Below, piece by piece: positions 11,152-18,920 of a stretch of 64,000 nt of DNA. Origin of the DNA: Nonomuraea cavernae (GTDB taxonomy: Bacteria; Actinomycetota; Actinomycetes; Streptosporangiales; Streptosporangiaceae); contig NZ_BMNH01000007.1 of NCBI RefSeq assembly GCF_014646355.1, positions 1 to 64,000 on the forward strand, given 5' to 3'. Positions within the stretch are counted from its first letter, which is position 1; each line of letters starts with the position of its first letter. The notes beneath the pieces are model-generated. The model did no database searches, was not told where the DNA came from, and saw nothing but the letters and a program-made list of their open reading frames with translations. The translations under genes were made by a program, and so were the position numbers.

Positions 11152-11203
11152 ATAGTCGCGCTTAGAACGCTCGTAAGTCTAGGACTTCCGTAGGAGATAA
11201 CTG

Positions 11204-12091
11204 ATGCAATTGGGGTTTCTGACAGCATGTCTTCCCGATGACGACCTGGCCGAAATCGCGCGATGGGCTGTGGAGCAAGGCTTCGACGCACTCGAGGTGG
11301 CCGGATGGCCCTCGCCCGACCCCCGAAATCACATCAGAGTAGATCGTTTCGACGAGGCCGAACGTGATCGCGTCGGGCGAATCTTCGCGGAGACCGGACT
11401 CACCCTTTCCTCGATCGCCTACTACGAGAACAATCTGCACCCTCACCAAGGGGATCAGGTGAACGCCCACCTGCGGCGTTGCGTCGACGCGGCGGCGGCG
11501 CTCGGCTGCCCGACCGTCGGCACGTTCGTCGGGCGCGACCCCGGCCTGCCCGTGCGCGACAACCTGGAGCGCGCCGCCGGGGTGTTCAAGCCCCTGGTCG
11601 CGTACGCCGAGGACCACGGAATCGAGTTGGTCATCGAGAACTGCCCGATGAAGAGCTGGCACCCCGACGGCTATCCGGGCAACCTGGCCTACTCCCCCGA
11701 GCTGTGGGAGTGGATGTTCACCCTCGGGCTGAAACTCAACTACGACCCCTCACACCTTGTGGCCCTGGGAATTGATCCGGTTTCGGCCGCTATGCCGTAT
11801 ATATCGGAAATTTCGCATGTTCAGGCGAAAGACACGGAGATCCTGCCGGAGAAGATCAACCGTTTCGGCTTCTACGGCCCGATCAGCGGCGAGAAGGGCT
11901 GGTACCGCTTCCGCGTGCCGGGTTTGGGGCAGATCGCGTGGCAGCAGGTGATCGGCGCTCTGCGTGACGGCGGTTATGACGGGGTCGTGTCGGTGGAGCA
12001 CGAGGATCCCGTGTGGAGCGGCGAACCGGAGAAGGTACGGACCGGTCTCGGCATCGCGTATCGCACGTTGCGTCATCTCGTGCGGGGGTAA
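11204..12091 (+). CDS. Sugar phosphate isomerase/epimerase (TIM barrel)
   Basis: A 295-residue xylose-isomerase-like barrel. Motifs include LVIENCPMKSW (metal Glu), LKLNYDPSHL (Asp/His), ISHVQAKDTEI (His) and GVVSVEHEDPVW (Glu), the usual four-ligand set. It is larger than its neighbour at 9274-10059 and only distantly similar, so the two probably act at different steps. AGGAGA seven bases before ATG 11204 supports the start. It heads a plus-strand operon with a binding protein, two permeases and a ROK regulator, so it probably acts on the imported sugar. The reaction is not predictable from sequence. Confidence 0.85.
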   Translation: MQLGFLTACLPDDDLAEIARWAVEQGFDALEVAGWPSPDPRNHIRVDRFDEAERDRVGRIFAETGLTLSSIAYYENNLHPHQGDQVNAHLRRCVDAAAALGCPTVGTFVGRDPGLPVRDNLERAAGVFKPLVAYAEDHGIELVIENCPMKSWHPDGYPGNLAYSPELWEWMFTLGLKLNYDPSHLVALGIDPVSAAMPYISEISHVQAKDTEILPEKINRFGFYGPISGEKGWYRFRVPGLGQIAWQQVIGALRDGGYDGVVSVEHEDPVWSGEPEKVRTGLGIAYRTLRHLVRG

Positions 12092-12126
12092 AGGGGCGGC
12101 ATATTCCCGTTCATAGGAGCGTGTAC

Positions 12127-13491
12127 ATGCCGCAGAGGTTAACCGCCGTCCTCTCCGCCGCGATCCTGGCGACGGCCACCCTGGCCGCGTGCGGCGACGA
12201 CAGCGAGACCGCCGCCGACGAGATCACCGTCTGGACCGAGGAGAACCTCCCCGACCGGATGAGCGTGCAGAGACAGATCGCCGACGAGTTCACCCAGAAG
12301 ACCGGAATCAAGGTCAAGCTGACCGGAGTGGCCGAAGACCAGTTCAGTCAGGTTCTCACCACCGCCGCGGCGGCCGGTGAGCTCCCCGACGTGATCGGGG
12401 CGCTGCCGTTGTCGGCCGTGCGTGAGATGGAGGCCAACGACCTGCTCGACACCGAGACCCCCGGCAAGGTCGTCGACCAGCTCGGCAGGAGCTCCTTCTC
12501 CCAGCGGGCCCTCGAACTCGACACCTCCGACGGCAAGTTGCTGGCCGTGCCGAGCGACGGGTGGGCACAGCTCGTGCTCTACCGCAAGGACCTGTTCGAG
12601 AAGGCGGGGCTCCAGCCGCCGGACACGTACGAGGCGCTGGAGGCGGCGGCGAGCAAGCTCAACACGGGCGGGGTCGCGGGCATCACGCTGGCCATCGCGC
12701 CCAAGGACTCGTTCACCGCGCAGAGCTTCGAGCACGTGGCGCTGGCGAACGGCTGCCAGCTCGTCGACGATTCCGGAAATGTCGCCATCGACTCGCCACA
12801 GTGCGTGAAAGCGTTCGAGTTCTACTCGAAGCTGGCGAAGGACTACTCGGTCAAGGGCAAGCAGGACGTCGACTCCACCCGCGCCACCTACTTCTCCGGC
12901 CAGGCCGCGATGACCATCTGGTCGTCGTTCATCCTGGACGAGCTGGCGGGGCTGCGTAAGGACGCGACGCCCAGCTGCCCGCAGTGCCGGGAGGACCCGC
13001 AGTGGCTGGCCAGGAACACCGGCGTCGTCACGGCGCTGAAGGGCCCCGACGGGAGCGTGCCCGCCCAGTACGGAGAGGTCGTCTCCTGGGCCGTGACCCG
13101 CGACGCGGCCAAGGACTCGGCCGCCGAGTTCATCGCGTACGCGATGAACGAGGGCTACGAGCGGTGGATCGGGATGGCCCCCGAGGGCAAGTTCCCGACG
13201 CGTAAGGGCTTCGCGACCAAGTGGAACGAGCTGCCCGCGGGCGTCGACACCAAGAAGCCGCTGGCCGACGTCTACCCGGCCGACGTCCTCGACGCGCTGC
13301 GCGCCAGCCCCGACACGCTCGGCCGCTGGGGCATCCCGCAGGGGCAGGGCAAGCTGGTCGGCGCCACGATGGGCGAGCTGCCGGTGCCCAAGGCGCTGAG
13401 CGCGATCGTCGACGGCTCCCTCACCCCGCAGGCCGCCGCCGCGCAGGCCAAGACGGATGTGGAGACCATCAAGCGCGGGATCCGGCAGTGA
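12127..13491 (+). CDS. Sugar ABC transporter substrate-binding lipoprotein
   Basis: A 454-residue family-1-type extracellular solute-binding protein. The signal peptide has a basic start, a hydrophobic stretch and a lipobox LAAC near residue 22, so it is lipid-anchored outside the membrane. The mature part shows the familiar DEITVWTEENLPDR start and a VLYRKDLFEKAGLQPPDTYEAL hinge region. AGGAG lies before ATG 12127. Its stop overlaps the permease start by four bases (GTGA). It captures the sugar or glycoside for the locus. The ligand is unknown; glucosylglycerate or another glycoside would fit the neighbouring GH63. Confidence 0.9.
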   Translation: MPQRLTAVLSAAILATATLAACGDDSETAADEITVWTEENLPDRMSVQRQIADEFTQKTGIKVKLTGVAEDQFSQVLTTAAAAGELPDVIGALPLSAVREMEANDLLDTETPGKVVDQLGRSSFSQRALELDTSDGKLLAVPSDGWAQLVLYRKDLFEKAGLQPPDTYEALEAAASKLNTGGVAGITLAIAPKDSFTAQSFEHVALANGCQLVDDSGNVAIDSPQCVKAFEFYSKLAKDYSVKGKQDVDSTRATYFSGQAAMTIWSSFILDELAGLRKDATPSCPQCREDPQWLARNTGVVTALKGPDGSVPAQYGEVVSWAVTRDAAKDSAAEFIAYAMNEGYERWIGMAPEGKFPTRKGFATKWNELPAGVDTKKPLADVYPADVLDALRASPDTLGRWGIPQGQGKLVGATMGELPVPKALSAIVDGSLTPQAAAAQAKTDVETIKRGIRQ

Positions 13492-14438
13492 CGACGGACC
13501 TCGACGCACGCCCTCGCGCCCAGGCGCCGGCCCCCCGGGGACGGACGCTCCGGGAGCAGGAGGGACGGGCCGGGCTGGCGCTGATCTCGCCGACCCTGGT
13601 CATCACGCTGGTCGTGGTGGTGCTGCCGCTGGCCTGGGCGATCATGCTGGCCTTCCAGGACGCCCGGCTGATCAACATCCGCCGGACGGGCGTCTTCGGC
13701 AACTACACCCTGGAGAACTTCTCGTACGTGATGTCCGAGCCGGGGTTCTGGCCGGCCCTGGTCAACACACTGGTCTACACGGTGGCGGGCACGGCGCTGT
13801 CGATCGTGATCGGGCTGGTGACCGCGCTGGCGCTGCGCGACAGGTTCAGGGGCCGGACCCTGGTCAGGGCCTCGATCCTGATCCCGTACGTGGCGCCGGT
13901 GGTGGCGGTGACGTTCCTGTGGGAGACGATGCTGAACCCGCAGTACGGCATCGTGAACACCTGGCTCAGTCAGCCGATCGCCTTCCTCAGCCAGGCCAAG
14001 GGCACGTTCCTCGGCGTCGAGGTGCCGGTGGCGCTGCTCACCGTGATCGCGTTCGAGGCGTGGCGCTACTTTCCCTTCGCCTTCCTGTTCATCCTGGCCC
14101 GGTTGCAGGCGCTGCCCGCCGAGCTGGACGAGGCCGCGGTGGTGGACGGGGCGACGCCGACGCAGCGGTTCAGGTACGTGATCATGCCGCAGCTCTGGCG
14201 GATCATCGCGCTGCTGTCGGTGCTCAGGTTCGTCTTCACGTTCACCAAGTTCGACGACGTCTACCTGCTGACCGGCGGCGGGGCGGGCACCGAGGTGATC
14301 AGCGTGCGCGTCTACGAGTTCCTCACCGCGCGCGACGACATCGGCGCCTCGGCCGCGCAGGCCATCGTGCTCGCGGTCGTGCTGGTGGGCTTCCTGATCG
14401 TCTATCTCAGGTTCTTCGGGGGAGGCGAACGTGACTAG
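13488..14438 (+). CDS. Sugar ABC transporter permease (MalF/UgpA type)
   Basis: A 316-residue CUT1-type permease with six hydrophobic segments and the EAA loop (ELDEAAVVDGATPTQRFRYVIMP) that contacts the ATPase. The start GTG 13488 overlaps the stop of the binding protein. It is followed by the second permease with an eight-base overlap. No ATP-binding subunit is encoded in the operon, as is common in actinomycetes that share one MsiK/MalK-type ATPase among several importers. Confidence 0.92.
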   Translation: MTTDLDARPRAQAPAPRGRTLREQEGRAGLALISPTLVITLVVVVLPLAWAIMLAFQDARLINIRRTGVFGNYTLENFSYVMSEPGFWPALVNTLVYTVAGTALSIVIGLVTALALRDRFRGRTLVRASILIPYVAPVVAVTFLWETMLNPQYGIVNTWLSQPIAFLSQAKGTFLGVEVPVALLTVIAFEAWRYFPFAFLFILARLQALPAELDEAAVVDGATPTQRFRYVIMPQLWRIIALLSVLRFVFTFTKFDDVYLLTGGGAGTEVISVRVYEFLTARDDIGASAAQAIVLAVVLVGFLIVYLRFFGGGERD

Positions 14439-15288
14439 GGGCATGAGCCGGGACAGGTTCGAACGGGCGCTGCTGCGCGGGCTGAAGCCGCTGGTGATCG
14501 CCTTCCTCCTCGCGATCACCGCGTTCCCGTTCCTCTACATGGTGATGCTGTCGGTCCGCGACATCCAGGAGCTCATCCTGGATCCCGGCTCGCTGTGGCC
14601 GCGGTCCTTCACCCTCGACACGTACGCGAACGTGCTCGGCGAGCAGGGCTTCCTGACCTTCATGCGCAACAGCGCGATCGTCGCGGTCGCGACCGTGGCG
14701 GCCACGTTGCTGATCTCCATCCCCGGCGCGTACGCGGTGGCCAGGCTGCGGTTCTTCGGGCGGCGGCAGGTGCACTTCCTGTTCCTGGCCGTCTACCTGT
14801 TCCCGGCGATCGTGCTGGCCATCCCCTTGTTCGTGCTCTTCACGATGATGGGGCTTCGTGGCTCTCTGGTGGGATTGATCCTGGTTTATATCGCGCAGAC
14901 GGTGCCTGTCACGGTATACATGCTGCGCAACTACTTTGAGACCGTGCCGCAGAGCGTGGAGGAGGCCGCCGCGATCGACGGCTGCACGCGGCTGTCCACC
15001 ATCTGGCGGGTCGTGCTGCCGCTGTCCAAGCCCGCGCTCATGGCCACCGGCCTCTACGCGTTCATGATCGCCTGGAACGAGTTCCTGTTCGCCCTGCTCT
15101 TCCTCGTCGAGAGGCGGGAGAGCTGGACGGTCTCCCTGGGGCTCTCCCAGCTGGCGGGCAGTATCGAGATCCCCACCACGGTTCTCATGGCAGGATCGGT
15201 GGTTCTGACACTGCCCATCGTGATCGTGTTCTTCGCCGGCGAACGCCTGCTGACGGAGGGCCTCACCGCTGGAGCGGAGAAGGGATAG
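14431..15288 (+). CDS. Sugar ABC transporter permease (MalG/UgpE type)
   Basis: A 285-residue partner permease with six predicted membrane helices and the EAA motif VEEAAAIDGCTRLSTIWRVVLP. GTG 14431 follows GGGGGAGG, making it better than the ATG 12 bases downstream. It overlaps the preceding permease by eight bases and is separated from the ROK regulator by three bases, so all five plus-strand genes form one unit. Confidence 0.92.
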   Translation: MTRGMSRDRFERALLRGLKPLVIAFLLAITAFPFLYMVMLSVRDIQELILDPGSLWPRSFTLDTYANVLGEQGFLTFMRNSAIVAVATVAATLLISIPGAYAVARLRFFGRRQVHFLFLAVYLFPAIVLAIPLFVLFTMMGLRGSLVGLILVYIAQTVPVTVYMLRNYFETVPQSVEEAAAIDGCTRLSTIWRVVLPLSKPALMATGLYAFMIAWNEFLFALLFLVERRESWTVSLGLSQLAGSIEIPTTVLMAGSVVLTLPIVIVFFAGERLLTEGLTAGAEKG

Positions 15289-15291
15289 ACC

Positions 15292-16467
15292 ATGCTGACG
15301 GCAGGGCAGATCCTCCAGTTGATCCGCGACGGCTCCTGCCGCACCCGCAAGGAACTCATCGAGTTCACCGGACTGTCCCGATCGACGATCACCGACCGGG
15401 TCGACCGGCTGATCGAGGCCGGCTACATCCACGAGTCGGGCGTGGCGAGCTCCGGGGGCGGACGGCCGCCCTCGGTGCTCGACATCGACGCCGCCGGCCG
15501 CCTGGTGCTCGTGGCCGACCTGGGGGCGGGCCACGCCCACGTCGCGCTGACCGACCTCGCCGCCCGGCCACTGGCCGAGGAGCACACCGAGATGCGCATC
15601 GACCGCGGCCCCAAGGCGGTCCTGTCCTGGGTGCGCGAGGCGTTCCAGCGGCTGCTCGACCGCACCGGACACCCCCACGACCGGGTGTGCGGCATCGGCG
15701 TCGACCTGCCCGGCTCGGTCGACCACACCTCCGGCCGGGTGGTCAGATCGTTCCTGATGCCCGGCTGGGACGACCACCCGATCCGTGAGGCCCTGGGCGC
15801 CGACTTCGAGGTGCCGATCCTGGTCGAGAACGACGCCAACGCGATGGCGCTCGGCGAGTGGTGGTCGACCTGGCGCGAGACCCGGGCGCTGGTCCTGGTC
15901 AAGGTCTCCACCGGCATCGGCACGGGCGTCATCCTCGACGGCGAGATCTACCGGGGGGTGGAGGGCGCCGCGGGCAGCATCGGCCACGTACGGCTGCGCG
16001 AGACCGACGACCGGGTCTGCACCTGCGGCTCGCGCGGCTGCGTCGCCTCCCTGGCCAGCGGCCACGCGGTGGCCGTCGACGTGGGCGGTCAGACCAGCCG
16101 CGACGTGGTGCGCCTCGTCCAGGCCGGCGATCCCACGGCCATCGCCCGCACCCAGGAGGCCGGCCGCACGCTGGGCATCGTGCTGGCCACCGCGGTCAGC
16201 CTGCTCAACCCCGGTGTCCTGGTGCTCGCCGGCGACATGGCCGAGACCGGTGAGCACTACCTGACGGGCATCCGGGAGAGCGTCTACCGGCGCAGCCTGC
16301 CGTACACCACGCGCAACCTGGAGATCGCGACCAGCTCGCTGGGCGACCGCGCCGGGATCGTGGGCACCGCGGTGATCGTCATGGAGCACGTGCTCAGCCC
16401 GGCCACCGTCGACGCCGCCCTGGCCGCCGATCCCGGTCAGCCCAGGGGCCGCGCGATCGTGCCTTAG
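15292..16467 (+). CDS. ROK-family transcriptional regulator
   Basis: A 391-residue regulator with an N-terminal winged helix-turn-helix (about 1-55, helix TRKELIEFTGLSRSTITDRVDRL) and a C-terminal sugar-kinase-like ROK domain. The ROK domain has a DLGAGH phosphate loop, ENDANAMALGE, and the zinc site CTCGSRGC after GSIGHVRL. The intact HTH argues for a DNA-binding repressor rather than a glucokinase. It is last in the sugar operon and is the obvious candidate to bind the palindrome at 11140-11151 and respond to the imported sugar. Its stop overlaps the convergent gene by four bases. Confidence 0.9.
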   Translation: MLTAGQILQLIRDGSCRTRKELIEFTGLSRSTITDRVDRLIEAGYIHESGVASSGGGRPPSVLDIDAAGRLVLVADLGAGHAHVALTDLAARPLAEEHTEMRIDRGPKAVLSWVREAFQRLLDRTGHPHDRVCGIGVDLPGSVDHTSGRVVRSFLMPGWDDHPIREALGADFEVPILVENDANAMALGEWWSTWRETRALVLVKVSTGIGTGVILDGEIYRGVEGAAGSIGHVRLRETDDRVCTCGSRGCVASLASGHAVAVDVGGQTSRDVVRLVQAGDPTAIARTQEAGRTLGIVLATAVSLLNPGVLVLAGDMAETGEHYLTGIRESVYRRSLPYTTRNLEIATSSLGDRAGIVGTAVIVMEHVLSPATVDAALAADPGQPRGRAIVP

Positions 16468-17216
16468 CGGGCGAGGCAGGCCGCGAGCCGGTCGCGGGCG
16501 GCGACGAGCGACGGCCCGTACCAGGTCAGGTCGCGCCCGCTGACCAGGACGCACCCGAGTCCGGGAAACGCCTCGGGCCCGTCGTCGGCGGCGAAGGCGT
16601 ACGGCTCGTCCGGCAGCACCACCAGGTCGGGAGCCCGCCCGACCAGCTCGGGCAGCGGCACCTTGGGATAGCGCTCCGGGTGATCCGCGTAGAGGTTGTC
16701 CACGCCGAGCCGTCTCAGCACGTCGCCGGTGAACGTGTCGCGCCCCACCACCATCCACGGGCGCCGCCAGATCGGGATGACCGCCGTGCGCCGCGGCCCG
16801 CTCGGCGGCTCCCGCCACGCCTCCTCGGCCAGGTCGAGCCAGCCGGGACGGCCGGCGCGGCAGGCGAGGCGGAACATCCGGTCGAGCGAGGTGAACGCCT
16901 GGTCCAGCGTCTCGATCCGGGTCACCCAGACGGCCAGACCGGCCTGACGGAGCGCCGAGATGTCGGGTTCGCGGTTCTCCTCGACGTTGGCGAGGACCAG
17001 GTCGGGGCGCAGCGCCCTGATCGTCTCCAGGTCGGGGTTCTTGGTGCCCCGCACCCGGGTGACGTCGAGACCCGCCGGATGGGCGCACCAGTCGGTGGCG
17101 CCGACGAGCGTCTCCGGGGCGGTCGCCGCCACCGACTCGGTCAGCGAGGGCACCAGCGACACGATCCGGCGCACCTCGGCGGGCACCCGCACCTCGGCTC
17201 CCGTGTCGTCCTTCAC
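16464..17216 (-). CDS. Helical-backbone metal/corrinoid-binding protein (BtuF-like)
   Basis: About 250 residues resembling the class III periplasmic-binding fold of BtuF/FepB: RRIVSLVPSLTESVAATAPETLVGATDWCAHP near the N-terminus, then GTKNPDLETIRALRPDLVLANVEENR, and a linking helix before the second lobe with PDLVVLPDEPYAF. Family members bind vitamin B12 or iron chelates for ABC import. No signal peptide or lipobox is visible and no permease is adjacent, so its role may be cytoplasmic. The start is taken as GTG 17216; a longer reading to 17288 adds low-complexity residues. The position near icmF, a B12 enzyme, may be coincidental. Confidence 0.75.
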   Translation of the reverse strand: MKDDTGAEVRVPAEVRRIVSLVPSLTESVAATAPETLVGATDWCAHPAGLDVTRVRGTKNPDLETIRALRPDLVLANVEENREPDISALRQAGLAVWVTRIETLDQAFTSLDRMFRLACRAGRPGWLDLAEEAWREPPSGPRRTAVIPIWRRPWMVVGRDTFTGDVLRRLGVDNLYADHPERYPKVPLPELVGRAPDLVVLPDEPYAFAADDGPEAFPGLGCVLVSGRDLTWYGPSLVAARDRLAACLAR

Positions 17217-17253
17217 ACCGGCCCCCCGTGCCGCGGCCGTCGCCGGCGACCCG

Positions 17254-17270
17254 ACTGGAACGATTCCAGT
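17254..17270. promoter_or_regulatory. Inverted repeat ACTGGAA-cga-TTCCAGT
   Basis: Exact 7-base arms around a 3-base centre in the 137-base divergent region between the BtuF-like gene and the DUF574 methyltransferase. The size and location suit a dimeric repressor site. No cognate regulator is encoded next to it. Confidence 0.45.
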
Positions 17271-17353
17271 GTGCCGAAGCACCTCCACAGCCGACCTGAC
17301 GCATCAGTAGACTCCCAGATAAAGGTCGTGGACTTCTGATCGGGGGCCACTGG

Positions 17354-18154
17354 TTGGAGCGCGAACCGCTGGGCTTCGATCCGCACACTCCCAACGTCGC
17401 CCGGCTCTACGACTACCTCCTCGGAGGCAAGGACCACTTCCCCGCCGACCGTGAGGCCGCGGAGCAGATCCTCCAGGTGGCGCCTGAGCTCCGCGCCGCC
17501 GCGCGGGCCAATCGCGCGTTTCTGGAACGTGCCGTTCACGAGCTGGCCAGGGCCGGTGTGACGCAGTTTCTCGATCTCGGCACCGGTCTGCCCACGCGAC
17601 GCAGCGTGCACGAGCTGGCCCGCGAGGTCACCCCCGGAGCGCGCGTGGTCTACGTCGACCGCGATCCGGTCGTCCTGGTGCACGCCCGGGCGATGCCGGC
17701 CGGTGAGGGCACCGCCGTCGTCTACGGCGACCTGTGCAAACCGCTCGACATCCTGCGCAGCCCCGAGGTGTCGCGCACCCTCGACTTCAGCAGGCCCGTC
17801 GCGGTGCTGCTCACCGCGGTCATGCACTTCGTCAGCGACGCCGACGACCCCGGCCGGATCCTCACGACGCTCCGCGAGGCGGTGGCCCCCGGCAGCGCGC
17901 TGGTCATCTCCCACCTCGCCGGCGACGCGCGCGCCGCCGGCGACGCGAAGATCGTCGAGGTCTTCCGGCGTACGACCTCTCCGCTGAGCCCGCGCGGCCG
18001 TGAGCGCGTCGCGGCCCTGTTCGAGGGGTGGGACCTGGTCGAGCCGGGCCTGGTGTGGCTGCCGCAGTGGCGGCCCGCTCCGGCCGACACGATCGGCTTC
18101 GCCGACTCTCCCGAGTCGTCGCTGCTCCTGTGCGGGATGGGCCGCAAGCCCTGA
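17354..18154 (+). CDS. SAM-dependent methyltransferase, DUF574 family
   Basis: A 266-residue protein of the large actinobacterial DUF574 (Methyltransf_19) family. It begins FDPHTPNVARLYDYLLGGKDHFPADREAA, the family hallmark, and has the SAM loop FLDLGTGLPT followed by VVYVDRDPVVLVHA. The substrate is unknown for the family. The start is TTG 17354, since the conserved N-terminus follows within a few residues. It ends before a strong hairpin shared with the convergent thiol peroxidase gene. Confidence 0.88.
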   Translation: MEREPLGFDPHTPNVARLYDYLLGGKDHFPADREAAEQILQVAPELRAAARANRAFLERAVHELARAGVTQFLDLGTGLPTRRSVHELAREVTPGARVVYVDRDPVVLVHARAMPAGEGTAVVYGDLCKPLDILRSPEVSRTLDFSRPVAVLLTAVMHFVSDADDPGRILTTLREAVAPGSALVISHLAGDARAAGDAKIVEVFRRTTSPLSPRGRERVAALFEGWDLVEPGLVWLPQWRPAPADTIGFADSPESSLLLCGMGRKP

Positions 18155-18170
18155 CGCCCGAGCGCCGGAG

Positions 18171-18195
18171 GCCGGGGTCCGTGACGGATCCCGGC
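18171..18195. terminator. Bidirectional hairpin terminator
   Basis: An 11-bp stem (18171-18181 with 18185-18195, one G-T pair) closed by a three-base loop lies between the convergent methyltransferase and thiol peroxidase genes. There is no U-tract, as is usual in GC-rich actinobacteria. Confidence 0.6.
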
Positions 18196-18218
18196 CCTCG
18201 CCGTACGGCTCCCGGTGA

Positions 18219-18719
18219 CTACTTGAGCGCGGCGAGCGCGCCATCGTAGTCGGGCTCCTGGGTGATCTCCGGCACCAGCTCCGAGTAGATCACCTTGTTG
18301 TCGCCGTCGAGCACCACGACCGCGCGGGCGGCGAGCCCGGCCAGCGGCCCCGACTCCTGCGCCACGCCGTAGTCGGTGAGGAACTCGCGCCCGCGCATCA
18401 TCGAGAGCATGACCACGCTGTCGAGCCCTTCGGCGCCGCAGAAGCGCTTCTGCGCGAACGGCAGGTCGGCCGAGACGCACAGCACCACGGCGTCGGGGTG
18501 GTCGGCGGCCACCTCGTTGAACCGGCGGACCGACGCGGCGCAGACACCGGTGTCGACGCTCGGGAAGATGTTCAGCACCTTGGTGGAGGTGCCGTAGTCG
18601 GCCAGCGAGACCTCGCCGAGGTCACCGCCCACCAGACGGAAGTCGGGCGCCGCGGCGCCAGGCTGCGGGAAGGTGCCGCCCACGGTGATCGGGCTGCCCT
18701 TGAACGTGACGTCGGACAT
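18219..18719 (-). CDS. tpx: Thiol peroxidase
   Basis: A 166-residue atypical 2-Cys peroxiredoxin of the Tpx group. The peroxidatic cysteine is C60 in [15 protein letters not shown], and the resolving cysteine is C94 in QKRFCGAEG, the canonical spacing. It reduces hydrogen peroxide and alkyl peroxides using thioredoxin in the cytoplasm. Length and motifs are complete. It lies downstream of icmF on the same strand, separated by a tandem-repeat region. Confidence 0.95.
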   Translation of the reverse strand: MSDVTFKGSPITVGGTFPQPGAAAPDFRLVGGDLGEVSLADYGTSTKVLNIFPSVDTGVCAASVRRFNEVAADHPDAVVLCVSADLPFAQKRFCGAEGLDSVVMLSMMRGREFLTDYGVAQESGPLAGLAARAVVVLDGDNKVIYSELVPEITQEPDYDGALAALK

Positions 18720-18795
18720 GAAACCTCCTGATTGCAGTGATGCCCCCGATCTTGATCCTATCGGCGGGCACCACAGCGGCCGACCCGGGCCGACC

Positions 18796-18920
18796 GGCGC
18801 ACGTCGCGCCGGTACCGGCCGACCGGCGTCAAACGTCTCGCCGGTACCGGCCGACCGGCGTCAAACGTCTCGCCGGTACCGGCCGACCGGCGTCAGACGT
18901 TGCGCCGGTACTGGCCGCCC
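18796..18920. repeat. Tandem copies of the icmF 3' end (about 32-bp unit)
   Basis: Four adjacent units run 18796-18824 (29 bases), 18825-18856 and 18857-18888 (32 bases each, identical) and 18889-18920 (diverged). The last lies in the 3' end of icmF and contains its stop codon, so the intergenic units look like duplications of the gene's last bases. Each intergenic copy carries the perfect palindrome GCCGGTACCGGC, so the transcript downstream of icmF can form several short hairpins before tpx. Confidence 0.85.

Noticed and set aside
14407..17394. A 995-codon open frame on the minus strand across the permease/ROK genes
   Set aside because: It is an antisense shadow of the permease and ROK genes; only the part at 16464-17216, in another frame, is a real gene.
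18796..18920. CRISPR array
   Set aside because: The repeats are contiguous without unique spacers and include the end of icmF; no cas genes are present.
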